The translations under genes and the position numbers were made by a program. Positions 42,272-50,778 of a DNA stretch of 64,000 bases are shown here, piece by piece (the stretch's first letter is position 1; every line of letters starts with the position of its first letter). The stretch is from Methanomassiliicoccaceae archaeon (lineage in GTDB: Archaea > Thermoplasmatota > Thermoplasmata > Methanomassiliicoccales > Methanomethylophilaceae). The notes under the pieces were generated by a model. That model was not told the origin of the DNA, did not search any database, and was given only the letters and a program-made list of their open reading frames with translations. The DNA lies in the NCBI GenBank assembly GCA_003555025.1, contig PWHV01000022.1:21418-85417 (forward strand), written 5' to 3'.

Positions 42272-43108
42272 ATGAAAGTCATCCTGGTACGCTACGCCGA
42301 GCTAGGGCTGAAGAGCAGGATGGTGCGCCGGCGCTTCGAGAACCTGCTCCGCGACAACATCCTCTCCGCCCTGTCCAGCGATGGCGTCGAGGCCCTGCTC
42401 CGTTCCGACGAGGGGCGGTTCTACGCGGAGGCGGACGACACCGAGGCCGCCGTGCGGTCGTTGCGGAGGGTCTTCGGCGTGGCATCGGTGAGCCTCGCCG
42501 AGACCTGTTCCAGCGATCTAGAGGACATCAGGTCGAAGGCGGCGGAGTACTCCCGCGGCCGCATGCGGGAGGGCCAGTCATTCGCGGTGCGCCCCCGCCG
42601 CGAGGGCAGCCACCCCTACAGCTCGATGGACGTCGGCCGCGAGGCCGGCTCCGCGGTGATGCTGGCCAACCAGGACCGCGGCGTGACCGTCGACCTCAAC
42701 GACCCTGACTTCGAGCTCTACGTGGAGGTGCGGGGGCCGCGGGCCTATCTGTTCGACAGTTACATGGACGGCCCCGGCGGTCTGCCCATGGGGAGCCAAG
42801 GCAAGGTGCTGGCGATCGTGGACGGGGAGCGCGACGCCCTGGCGGCGTGGATGATGATGAAAAGGGGCTGCCGCGCCGTCGTTCTCGGCGAGGCGCACCC
42901 GCTGCTGCAGCGCTACGACCCCGAGCTGAGGACGGCGCAGGGCAGCGTGGAGGACTCTCTGCGGGAGGATGTGCTCGGGTTGGTGATGGGCCTAGGCATG
43001 GAGGACATGGACACGGTCAGGACCTTGAGGCAACCGGTGCCGCTCTACCTCCCGCTGATGGGGATGGATGAGAAAGAGATAGTAAGAAGATTGGAAGAAA
43101 TGGTTTAG
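42272..43108 (+). CDS. ThiI-like THUMP protein with degenerate PP-loop
   Basis: ThiI makes 4-thiouridine in tRNA. The N-terminal ferredoxin-like and THUMP regions (VRYAELGLKSRMVRRRFE, VRPRREGSHPYSSMDVGREA) are well kept. The adenylation domain is not: where SGGxDS is expected, the chain reads VDGERDALAAWMMMKRGC. The domain is also short, so the protein is 278 residues, against roughly 390 for many relatives. It may bind tRNA without thiolating it. ATG 42272 is chosen from the TATA-like TTTATACC at about 42242 and because the longer frame enters tRNA-Leu. Confidence 0.8.
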   Translation: MKVILVRYAELGLKSRMVRRRFENLLRDNILSALSSDGVEALLRSDEGRFYAEADDTEAAVRSLRRVFGVASVSLAETCSSDLEDIRSKAAEYSRGRMREGQSFAVRPRREGSHPYSSMDVGREAGSAVMLANQDRGVTVDLNDPDFELYVEVRGPRAYLFDSYMDGPGGLPMGSQGKVLAIVDGERDALAAWMMMKRGCRAVVLGEAHPLLQRYDPELRTAQGSVEDSLREDVLGLVMGLGMEDMDTVRTLRQPVPLYLPLMGMDEKEIVRRLEEMV

Positions 43109-43116
43109 GCACGGGC

Positions 43117-43746
43117 TCACTTGCCGAGGTTCTTCTTGGCCCCTATCGAGGGGCGTATCTTCTCGGCGCCCTTGCCCTTCTTGTGCAGGCCGCGGCCCCG
43201 CCTGCCGGCGGAGGTCTTGCCGCGGTACACCCGGCCCTTGTGGCTGCCTCCGTAGATCCAGTTGATCTTCGGGTCCGCCTTGATCACCGGGTGATGGGGG
43301 TCCACCAAAATGACCTCGTACCACTCGAAGTTGCCGTCCCGCCCCACCCAGTAGGAGTTGATGACCTCGAGGTTGGGATACCTCTTCTGCGTCCTCTCCT
43401 CGCACATGCGCTGCAGGCTCTTGCCGGTGGTCATCTTGGTCATGCCCATGCGCTTGGCGCGGCGCCCGCGCCTGATGCTGCGGCGGCGGAAGGAGCCCTT
43501 GCGGACGCGGCCGCGGACCACCACGTAGCCCTGCTTGGCCTTGTATCCCAGCTTGCGGGCGCGGTCCAGGCGGGTGGGCCTCTCCACCCGGGAGAAATTC
43601 TCTTCGCGGCGCCACTTGACCCTCCTCTGCAGGGAGAGCTCCCTCATTTGGCCGTCGCCCGGCCTCTTCCAGGCATCGGCTATGTACTGGTACATGCTCT
43701 TCCCCTTCACGGAGGGGGAGGCATCCTCATCGTACTGGTTCTCCAT
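43117..43746 (-). CDS. rpl15e: Ribosomal protein L15e
   Basis: This 209-residue large-subunit protein of the archaeal/eukaryotic set is recognised by [29 protein letters not shown] and [20 protein letters not shown], with a basic Gly-rich tail ([18 protein letters not shown]). The start at 43746 (MENQYDED) has GGTG about 9 bases upstream. Homologues often begin nearer to MYQYIAD, so the first 17 residues may be extra. A TATA-like CTTTATATATT is near 43850. Confidence 0.95.
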   Translation of the reverse strand: MENQYDEDASPSVKGKSMYQYIADAWKRPGDGQMRELSLQRRVKWRREENFSRVERPTRLDRARKLGYKAKQGYVVVRGRVRKGSFRRRSIRRGRRAKRMGMTKMTTGKSLQRMCEERTQKRYPNLEVINSYWVGRDGNFEWYEVILVDPHHPVIKADPKINWIYGGSHKGRVYRGKTSAGRRGRGLHKKGKGAEKIRPSIGAKKNLGK

Positions 43747-43914
43747 TGGTATCACCTGCCGTTTCCGGCGTTTACGGATTCACCCCGCCATGGGGGCACA
43801 TCTCCAACGGGACTCGTCCCGTCACTAGCCTTGACGCAATATTGCAGAATATATAAAGCTTGTCCGCTCCACGGGCGGGAAAAGGATTTATCGCCCCAGG
43901 ATTCTGGAAGGCTC

Positions 43915-44229
43915 ATGGTGCCCGAGGGCGCGTGGGCGAGGCGGCGACGGAGGGCGCTGGCGGCGGCGTTGCTGTCGGCGGCGGTCCCGGGCATAGGGCA
44001 GATTTTCGCCGGGAGGCACCGCCGTGGTCTGGCGCTGATATCGGCGGCGGCGTTGACCCTCGTGCTCTCAATCGGGGCCCATGACCTCCTGGCGGGCAGC
44101 GGGCATCCATTGCTCGCCTGGGCCGGCGCAGTCGCCGGAGGGGTCTTGGCCTTCCTCCCTTACATCGCGGTCTGGGCGTTCAGCGTGGCCGACGCCGCCG
44201 CTGCCGTCGGATACGACGCGGTCTCATGA
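43915..44229 (+). CDS. Small membrane protein with PG-G-x-x-x-AG motif
   Basis: The 104-residue protein has a basic N-terminus (ARRRRRAL) followed by two to three hydrophobic helices. AAVPGIGQIFAGRHRRGLAL is the same pattern as in the next two genes (IPGLGHIYAGE and LPGLGHLYAED), so the three are a tandem family. This first one lacks the zinc ribbon of the others. Function is unknown. The motif resembles TM2-type and DUF5683 membrane proteins. Confidence 0.7.
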   Translation: MVPEGAWARRRRRALAAALLSAAVPGIGQIFAGRHRRGLALISAAALTLVLSIGAHDLLAGSGHPLLAWAGAVAGGVLAFLPYIAVWAFSVADAAAAVGYDAVS

Positions 44230-44365
44230 GCGTAGTCACTGTGCACAGGACGACGCCCGCCGGTCAGGGACACGGCCGCGGCGGCGAGGCGGCCTATGAT
44301 GTCCACAATTTATATTCAAACAACGCTATCAACCCGACAAGGGATGAGCGAGCGGGAGAAAGGAG

Positions 44366-44788
44366 ATGGCTGAGGAGGACAAGGACAGAATCTGTGGCGT
44401 CTGCGGTCAAAGCCTCCCGGAAGGGCGGAGGGCCTGCCCTCGTTGCGGAGAGCGATACATAACGACCGACAGCTCGTCGCCCCGGAGGATGAAAAGGCGG
44501 CTGGCAGCGGTGGTCCTGGCCTTCTTCATACCCGGCCTGGGGCACATCTATGCCGGCGAGGACAGCAAGGGAGTGATCCTGATCATGACGGCGGTGCTCC
44601 TGGGGGCGCTTCCCTACGCGCTGTTGTGGTGGACGCTGAAGGCCACCGAAGTTACCGGGATCAGCACCGTCATATCCGCCATGCTGAGCATCGCATTCCT
44701 ACCCTATTTTGTACTGTGGATATACGGAATGCTCGACGGTTCCAAGGCGGTGCTGAGGTACAACTTCCCCGACAAGTCCCATGAGTGA
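44366..44788 (+). CDS. Zinc-ribbon membrane protein (tandem family, member 2)
   Basis: The 140-residue protein begins with a zinc ribbon (CGVCGQSLPEGRRACPRCG) and continues with about three membrane helices starting at FFIPGLGHIYAGEDSKGVIL. The C-terminus DGSKAVLRYNF faces the cytoplasm if the ribbon does. A TATA-like AATTTATATTC (about 44306-44316) precedes it, so it has its own promoter. The role is unknown. Such proteins are often assumed to be membrane-linked sensors or assembly factors. Confidence 0.8.
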   Translation: MAEEDKDRICGVCGQSLPEGRRACPRCGERYITTDSSSPRRMKRRLAAVVLAFFIPGLGHIYAGEDSKGVILIMTAVLLGALPYALLWWTLKATEVTGISTVISAMLSIAFLPYFVLWIYGMLDGSKAVLRYNFPDKSHE

Positions 44789-44828
44789 TGAGCGTTCGGT
44801 CGGACGCTGAGAAGAGAGGACGGGCATC

Positions 44829-45179
44829 ATGCAGGATGAGGCTTGGAACGGAGAAGCCTGCCACCGCTGCGGCAACGATATGCGGCCCGAGGACCGCTAC
44901 TGCCACCGTTGCGGGGTCGAGCGGACGTACGCCCCCGCCTCCCGGCCCGTGATCGCGAAGAGCGCCGCCGCCGCGGTCATCCTCTCCATCATGCTTCCGG
45001 GCCTGGGTCACCTCTACGCCGAGGACCGGGGGACCGGCATCATGCTCATATTGGCCACCGTGGCACTCACCGTGCTGGGATTGCTGCTGCTGGTGCCCCT
45101 CGCCGTGCTGCTGGTCGTTTGGCTGTGGGCCATGCTGGATGCCGCCCGCGCCACCGAGCGCTTCCACGCCCGCGGCTGA
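44829..45179 (+). CDS. Zinc-ribbon membrane protein (tandem family, member 3)
   Basis: This 116-residue relative of the preceding gene has CHRCGNDMRPEDRYCHRCG followed by two to three hydrophobic helices beginning IMLPGLGHLYAEDRGTG. The end AMLDAARATERFHARG matches the DGSKAVLRYNF end of its neighbour, with a D-x-[SA]-x-A pattern after the last helix. It starts 40 bases after the previous stop, so the pair is probably one transcript. Confidence 0.8.
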   Translation: MQDEAWNGEACHRCGNDMRPEDRYCHRCGVERTYAPASRPVIAKSAAAAVILSIMLPGLGHLYAEDRGTGIMLILATVALTVLGLLLLVPLAVLLVVWLWAMLDAARATERFHARG

Positions 45180-45182
45180 CGC

Positions 45183-47579
45183 TCACATGAAGTCGCGGAG
45201 CGAGGGGCCGCCCTTCTTCTCCGGCTTGGGCGCCTGTTTCTTGGGGGCGGGCCGCTTGTTCGCCTGGCCGAAGGAACCGTCGAACAGGGTTGACTGCTGG
45301 CTGCCGAGCATGAGGTCGTTCTCCTTCCATCCGAAGACCTCGGTGACGCGGGCGGTGGCATGGGCCAGCCTTTCGGCGTAGTACTTGTAGTCGGGCCGGG
45401 CGGTGAACTCCCTGCCCGGTATGTAGGGCTCCACCTCCTGCGGGACCTTGCTGGCGTTGGTAACGATCCACGAGACCTTCATGCCGGGGATGAACTCGTA
45501 GCCGAGGTCGATCATCTTCTGCGCCGCCTGGACATTGGCCATGCGCTGGGGCTCCTTGTAGCTGCTGAAGGACTTGCAGGTGCGGGATATGACCAGCTTC
45601 TCCAGTTCCACGTTGCCCTCCATGGTCTCCTGCACGATGCTCCTCGCCAGGTTGACGGCCCCCTCCTGGTCCTCGTCCATGATCATTTCGAAGACGCCAG
45701 TGAGCAGCTCGCTGAGGAGGTCGAAGGTGTCGGTGCGCCGTATCTCGTAGCCGCGCACCAGCATCTCCTTCTCCTCCGGCCAAACCACTCTGCCGACGTA
45801 GCGCTTCTTCTTGCCGTGGGAGAACAGGGGCTCCATGATCTTCTCGAACTCCAGCCGCCCCCCGGCGCGGGTGTAGCGCTTGGCCACCGTCTCCCCGAAG
45901 GCCTTGCTACCCTCCAGGTCCCCGTGCGGGGACTGGATGAAGACGGAGTCGGTGTCGGAGTAGATCACGGTTATTTCCTCGTCCTCCAGCTCCTTGATGA
46001 TGCTCTTCACCGTCTCCCGCGCGAAGGCGGTGATGCTGCTGCCGATGCTGCGGTCGGTGAAACGGTAGAAGGAGGAGGCGAAGACGCCGTAGACGGAGTT
46101 CATCAGCACCTTGACCGCCTCCTGCAGGCCGCCGTAGTAGCGCCGCTCCTCCTCGGTGGCGGCCTTCTTCGCTAGCGCCTTGGTCTCCTCGCGGCGGTCC
46201 ATGAGCTCGCGGAGGATGGCCGGCAGCAGCCCCTGCCGCCGTTGCGGCGAGAGGAACCGGGCCCCGCTGGGGCTGACTATCTCCCCGTCCCGGTCGAGGG
46301 TGGTGAAGCAGATGTTGTTGGATATTATCAGCGAGGGGTACATCGACTTGAAGTCCAGCACGCAGACCCAGTGGTAGAGTCCAGGCTCGATGCTGTGCAC
46401 GTAGCCCCCTTCGATCTGGTCGTTGCGCTGGAATCCGCCGGTCAACGGCACGGCGACCCCCTCGCGGTCGGCGCGGCGGATGAGGATGGAGTCGATAAGC
46501 TGCGACGACCCTGAGCTGAGCACGTCCTCCACCGGCAGCATCGACACCGCGGCGAGGTCCATCCCCTTGCGCAGAGATTCCACCGCCAGCAGGATGCGCA
46601 GCGAGAGCTCGGCGTCCTTGGCGCAGTAGGCCATCACCCTCTCCGGGCTCTCCCTCCATTCCTGGTCTATGCGTTTGGGGTCCACGTCCAGCTTCTGCTC
46701 TCCCAGGACCAGTATCGAGACCGCGTTGAGGGTCTCCTGTTTGGGGTGCAGCTCCCGTTTCGCCGCCCACCACGCATCCAGCACCAGACGGCCCTTGACT
46801 CTCCAGAAGCGGCTGCCCACCTGACGGGGATGGGAGAAGTCCCTCCCCCACGGCAAGGACTCGACATTGTTGGCCTTGGCCCTCTCCACTATCTTGGGTA
46901 TGTCGTAGTTGTCGATGTTGTAGCCGCTGATGACATCGGGGTCCTCGTCCCGGATGGCCTCCGAGAAGCGGCGGAATATCTCGGTCTCGCTGCCGCTGAT
47001 GCAAGGCCTCGATTCCAGGCCTTGGCCGTTGTCGATCACGTAGCAAATGGTGTAGATGGTGTCATCGCGTATGGAGTTCTCGATGTCGAAGCTGAGCACC
47101 TTCAAGCGAGGGTTGAAAGGCTCGACGTTCTCGAACGAAGACATTTCGATAACTAGGTCTGTGCCATACTCTCCCTTGGCGATCTCACCCTCAATGCGCA
47201 GGCAGGACGCCATGTCGTTGTCGTAGATGTAGCGGTGATGGAAGGGGATGTCGGCGGCGAGCACCTCAAAGCGCGACTTGAGCTTGTTGCGGTACTCCGG
47301 GACCTTGTAGGGGTACATTATGGTGACCTTGGTGGCGTTGCGCTCCCTCCCCTTGTGCAGGAGGCGGAGGTCCTCGACCCCCAGGACCTCGGGGTCCTTG
47401 CGCAGCCCATCCTTGACCTCGGCGCTGGCATCGAGGATGTGGAAATAGGGGCGGAAGCCGCCGCGGTCGAGGACGGTGGCGGAACGGCCGTCCCTGGTCT
47501 TGCCGAACAGCTCCAGCACCATGGACTCGCCCTCCTGCCTGTAGGAGGCGCTCAGCAGCCTTACGTCCCATCGCTCCAT
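45183..47579 (-). CDS. polB: Family B DNA polymerase
   Basis: This 798-residue replicative-type polymerase has the exonuclease motifs SFDIEN (Exo I), GYNIDNYDIP (Exo II) and YCAKDAEL (Exo III). Its polymerase motifs are DFKSMYPSLI (A), KVLMNSVYG (B) and YSDTDSVF (C), with KKKRY. The C-terminal QSTLFDGSF is like a PCNA-binding PIP box. ATG 47579 is chosen; a GTG at 47588 overlaps the upstream GTPase stop. It is the last gene of the long minus-strand translation run. Confidence 0.97.
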   Translation of the reverse strand: MERWDVRLLSASYRQEGESMVLELFGKTRDGRSATVLDRGGFRPYFHILDASAEVKDGLRKDPEVLGVEDLRLLHKGRERNATKVTIMYPYKVPEYRNKLKSRFEVLAADIPFHHRYIYDNDMASCLRIEGEIAKGEYGTDLVIEMSSFENVEPFNPRLKVLSFDIENSIRDDTIYTICYVIDNGQGLESRPCISGSETEIFRRFSEAIRDEDPDVISGYNIDNYDIPKIVERAKANNVESLPWGRDFSHPRQVGSRFWRVKGRLVLDAWWAAKRELHPKQETLNAVSILVLGEQKLDVDPKRIDQEWRESPERVMAYCAKDAELSLRILLAVESLRKGMDLAAVSMLPVEDVLSSGSSQLIDSILIRRADREGVAVPLTGGFQRNDQIEGGYVHSIEPGLYHWVCVLDFKSMYPSLIISNNICFTTLDRDGEIVSPSGARFLSPQRRQGLLPAILRELMDRREETKALAKKAATEEERRYYGGLQEAVKVLMNSVYGVFASSFYRFTDRSIGSSITAFARETVKSIIKELEDEEITVIYSDTDSVFIQSPHGDLEGSKAFGETVAKRYTRAGGRLEFEKIMEPLFSHGKKKRYVGRVVWPEEKEMLVRGYEIRRTDTFDLLSELLTGVFEMIMDEDQEGAVNLARSIVQETMEGNVELEKLVISRTCKSFSSYKEPQRMANVQAAQKMIDLGYEFIPGMKVSWIVTNASKVPQEVEPYIPGREFTARPDYKYYAERLAHATARVTEVFGWKENDLMLGSQQSTLFDGSFGQANKRPAPKKQAPKPEKKGGPSLRDFM

Positions 47580-47584
47580 GGGCC

Positions 47585-48772
47585 TCACTTCCTCGAGACT
47601 ATCTTGACTATGTCGCCGTCCTCCAGCTGGTGGTCGTGGCCGATGACCCGCTTGTTCCTGGCGTTCACGCCGCGGATGAAACCGTCGCCGAGGTCGCTGT
47701 GGACCTTGTAGGCCAGATCCTTGGCGTTGGCGCCGCGGCGGAGCAGGAACGCGTCAGGGAGGACGCGGCCGTCATGGTCTGTGAGCTTGCCCTCATCCTC
47801 CACCGGATAGCAGACGATCAGGTCCAGCATGCTGTAGGCGGCCTTCTCCAGGCAGGCCTGGACACCGGTGCCGCCGAAGCGCTCCATGTTCTGCGCTATG
47901 TAGCCCAGCGCCTTCTTCTGCCCCTCGTTGAGGCTGGCGTCATCGACGATCTCGAAAGTCTCGTCCCCGGGGACGTATCTCAGCAGCCCCGCCTTCGAGG
48001 CCCGCCGCAACGCCAGCTCCGACTCCGCCATGGAGGGGACGCAGTCCCTGCCGCTGGCCGTCAGGCGGTCGAGGTTCTCCGCGGGGGCGACGTCGGCCTT
48101 GTTCATGGCCACCAGCATCGGCTTGCTGTGCCGCCTCACCGCCGAGGCAATCGCCAAGAAATCGGCATCGCCCCAGTCCAAGGGGTTCGCCGGGGGCTTG
48201 ACCTCGCGGATGGCGTGCAGTATCTGCGCCTCGGTGACCGCCAGTCCGGTGAGCCTCTCGTGCAGCGCCGTCTCGATCTTCGTTCCTTGAAGGTGGGCCT
48301 GGCGGGCGATACGGTCGAACCCCTTGCCGATGATGCCCGCTATCCAGCGGTCCACCTCGTTCTCCAGGAACTCCACGTCCGCCGCCGGGTCGTTGCCGCC
48401 CACGTCCACCGGGTTACCCTCGATGTCGGTGGACCCCGAGGCGTCCACCAGATTGATGAGCGTGTCGGCCTGCCGGAGGTCGTCGAGGAACTGGTTGCCC
48501 AAACCTTTGCCTTGCCAGGCATCGGGGACCAGGCCGGCGACGTCCAGTAGCTCCACCGGTATCAGCCTGACGCCGTCAACGCAGGCGGAGTTGTTGGGCT
48601 CACACTCCACACCCAGCTCCTTGCAGGGGCAGGGAGCGCTCAGGTAGGCCATGCCCTTGTTGGCCTCGATGGTGGTGAAGGGGTAGTTGGCTATCTCCAC
48701 GTCCGCCATGGTGGCGGCGCAGAAGAAGGTGGACTTTCCCACGTTTGGTTTCCCCACGATGCCGATTTGCAT
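47585..48772 (-). CDS. YchF/Obg-like translation-associated GTPase
   Basis: This 395-residue GTPase has G1 GKPNVGKST, G3 DVAGLVPDA, G4 NKAD and a C-terminal TGS domain (GFIRGVNARNKRVIGHDHQL). Archaeal relatives bind ribosomes and may hydrolyse ATP or GTP. An insertion with Cys residues (CPCKELGVECEPNNSAC) lies after G2, as is common in archaeal homologues. The ATG at 48772 (MQIGIVGKP) follows the KsgA gene closely. Confidence 0.93.
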   Translation of the reverse strand: MQIGIVGKPNVGKSTFFCAATMADVEIANYPFTTIEANKGMAYLSAPCPCKELGVECEPNNSACVDGVRLIPVELLDVAGLVPDAWQGKGLGNQFLDDLRQADTLINLVDASGSTDIEGNPVDVGGNDPAADVEFLENEVDRWIAGIIGKGFDRIARQAHLQGTKIETALHERLTGLAVTEAQILHAIREVKPPANPLDWGDADFLAIASAVRRHSKPMLVAMNKADVAPAENLDRLTASGRDCVPSMAESELALRRASKAGLLRYVPGDETFEIVDDASLNEGQKKALGYIAQNMERFGGTGVQACLEKAAYSMLDLIVCYPVEDEGKLTDHDGRVLPDAFLLRRGANAKDLAYKVHSDLGDGFIRGVNARNKRVIGHDHQLEDGDIVKIVSRK

Positions 48773-48802
48773 GCTATCCTCTGGACATGAGCCTTCCATC
48801 AT

Positions 48803-49579
48803 TTAACTCTTTAATCGCCGGTGCAGCGCGTCGGCGAGCTCGCCGAGCTGCTCCGGGGACAAAGCCTCGGCCCGCTCATCGAGGTAGGGGACGCCCGCCT
48901 CGTCCTCGGGCAGGAGCCCATGGGAGCGAAGCGCCGAGCGGATGGTCTTGCGGCGGTGCTGGAAGCAACGGTCCACCACCTCCTTGAAGAGCCCCGGGTC
49001 CTCCAGGTCGAACGGCGGCGGGCGGGGCTCGAGCACCACCACCGCCGACTCCACCTTCGGCCGCGGGCGGAAGCGCGACGGCGGCACCGTCTCCACCATC
49101 TCGGCGCGGCATCGGTAGTAGACGTTCACCGAGAGCCGCGAGTAGTCCAGCGTGCCGTGGGCAGCCACCATGCGCTCGGCGAACTCCCGCTGCACCATCA
49201 CCACCGCGCGGCGGAAGTCATGCTCCAGCAGCTTGAATATCACCGGGGTGGACACGCTGTAGGGGAGGTTGCTAACGAAAACATCGAAACGGGGCCACCC
49301 GACCTTGAGCGCATCGCCGGCGATCAGCTCGACTCGCTCCCCGAAAGCCTTTTCGATATGGGCGGCCAGCTCCGGCTCCAGCTCGATCGCTTTGACCTCG
49401 GAGGTGAGGGCGAGCACCCTCTCGGTGAGGACGCCGTAGCCAGGGCCGACCTCCAGCACCGCATCGCCGTCGCGTATGCCGGCGTGAGCAATCTGGCGGT
49501 CGGCAACCCGGCCGTCGATGAGGAAGTTCTGCCCCCGGCTCTTGCGGGGAGAGAAGTGGCCGCTGTCGCGGGGGCTCAT
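48803..49579 (-). CDS. ksgA: rRNA adenine dimethyltransferase KsgA/Dim1
   Basis: KsgA dimethylates two adenines in the 3' hairpin of 16S rRNA. The 258-residue protein has SRGQNFL, the SAM motif EVGPGYGVLTERVL and the catalytic NLPYSVSTPVI. The start at 49579 overlaps the DUF655 gene stop (ATGA). The usual archaeal order L21e-RpoF-DUF655-KsgA is kept here. Confidence 0.95.
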   Translation of the reverse strand: MSPRDSGHFSPRKSRGQNFLIDGRVADRQIAHAGIRDGDAVLEVGPGYGVLTERVLALTSEVKAIELEPELAAHIEKAFGERVELIAGDALKVGWPRFDVFVSNLPYSVSTPVIFKLLEHDFRRAVVMVQREFAERMVAAHGTLDYSRLSVNVYYRCRAEMVETVPPSRFRPRPKVESAVVVLEPRPPPFDLEDPGLFKEVVDRCFQHRRKTIRSALRSHGLLPEDEAGVPYLDERAEALSPEQLGELADALHRRLKS

Positions 49580-50118
49580 CGCGACACGAAGAGCCGATAC
49601 TTCTGGCCGGGGTCGGCGAGCTCGGTCTCGATGCGCTTGGCGATCAGCTTGTCGGGGTGCTTCACCGAGGGCACCCGGGTGACGAGGTCCTCGAAGCCCT
49701 TGAAAGGCCCTCTCTTGCGCTCCTCCACCACCGCCCACATGGTCTTCTTGCCCAGGCCGGGCAGCTCCTCGAGCATGTGCTTCTTGGTGCTGATGCTCTG
49801 GGCCTCGCTGAAGAAGCGCACGAAGCGCTCCTCGTTGTCGCGGACGATGTCCAGGATCACGTACTCCATCTCCGCCTGGGCGGCATGGGTGAGCTCATCG
49901 AAGCGCACCCGGCGCTTCACGTGGCTGATCTTGTCCCTCTTGTCTGCGTCCTTGCCGATGTAGGCCCGCTCGCCGATGTTTATTATCGCTTTGTCAATGG
50001 GCACGAGCTCGAAGATCTTGAACTCCGACTCGCCAAGGGCGTAGCAAAGGGGCTCGCGCTTATACCCTCCAGGCAGACCTAGGGCTAAATAATCAAGAAT
50101 GTAAGCATAGTCTTCCAA
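49576..50118 (-). CDS. DUF655 protein with HhH and OB-like regions
   Basis: This 180-residue conserved archaeal protein has an N-terminal small beta domain (YILDYLALGLPG) and a C-terminal helix-hairpin-helix (LEELPGLGKKTMWAVVEER). These suggest RNA or DNA binding. It is coupled to ksgA by a 4-base overlap and follows rpoF, a conserved cluster. No enzymatic activity can be read from the sequence. Confidence 0.9.
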   Translation of the reverse strand: MEDYAYILDYLALGLPGGYKREPLCYALGESEFKIFELVPIDKAIINIGERAYIGKDADKRDKISHVKRRVRFDELTHAAQAEMEYVILDIVRDNEERFVRFFSEAQSISTKKHMLEELPGLGKKTMWAVVEERKRGPFKGFEDLVTRVPSVKHPDKLIAKRIETELADPGQKYRLFVSR

Positions 50119-50139
50119 AGGATCAACCCCGTACCAGGT

Positions 50140-50460
50140 CTAAAGGTACTTGACGACTATATCAATTATCTGGTCGATATGGCCCTTCTCCAGGACCATC
50201 CTCTCCTTGGCGAACACCGCGCGGACGTCATCGGGGTGCTGGGGCAGCACATCGGCGATCTTTACGGCTACGAAGTCGTTCACGAAATCTAGGGCGGCGA
50301 CCTCGTCGATCAGAGCCTTGATATCGCTGAACGACAGCGGCGTTACCTTGGACGCGTGCTCGTGGGCCGCCTTCTGGTCTGGGCTGAGCTCGCGCAGCTC
50401 GGACTCCTTCTCCAGCATCTCCTTCGCCTCGGTGAGGCTGACGTAACGGCCTTCAGTCAT
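50140..50460 (-). CDS. rpoF: RNA polymerase subunit F (Rpo4/Rpb4)
   Basis: This 106-residue subunit forms the stalk of archaeal RNA polymerase with subunit E. LTEAKEMLEKESE, then VTPLSFSDIKALIDEV and the C-terminal HIDQIIDIVVKYL match Rpo4. GAGGTGA lies 6 bases before ATG 50460, which is preferred over the ATG at 50469. The L21e gene ends just upstream. Confidence 0.93.
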   Translation of the reverse strand: MTEGRYVSLTEAKEMLEKESELRELSPDQKAAHEHASKVTPLSFSDIKALIDEVAALDFVNDFVAVKIADVLPQHPDDVRAVFAKERMVLEKGHIDQIIDIVVKYL

Positions 50461-50471
50461 TGAATTCACCT

Positions 50472-50765
50472 CTATTCGACCTTGGTCAGGTGCTCAGGCC
50501 TGGCCACTACGGTCTTCATTTTGTTGCCCGCCTTGACATCCACGACCACCGCTTTGCCCTGGCGGCCGGCGACGGTGCCGGTGAGGCCCTGGAAGCGGGA
50601 GAAAGGCATGCCCTTGTGGACGCCGGGGTCGATGACTATGTTGACCTTCTCACCCGCAGCGAAGTCCTGGAACTCCCTGGTTATGGGGGACATTCCGCGG
50701 TCCCGGGGGCTCTTCCTCATCATGTGGCGGGTCTTCTTCCTAGTCCCTCTGGATGCCTGAACCAT
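50472..50765 (-). CDS. rpl21e: Ribosomal protein L21e
   Basis: This 97-residue protein begins MVQASRGTRKKTRHMMRK and continues with VNIVIDPGVHKGMPFSRFQG and TVVARPEHL, all typical of L21e. The ATG at 50765 is 14 bases after the Pus10 gene stop. It heads the conserved L21e-RpoF-DUF655-KsgA block. Confidence 0.96.
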   Translation of the reverse strand: MVQASRGTRKKTRHMMRKSPRDRGMSPITREFQDFAAGEKVNIVIDPGVHKGMPFSRFQGLTGTVAGRQGKAVVVDVKAGNKMKTVVARPEHLTKVE

Positions 50766-50778
50766 TTCTATTCCTCGG

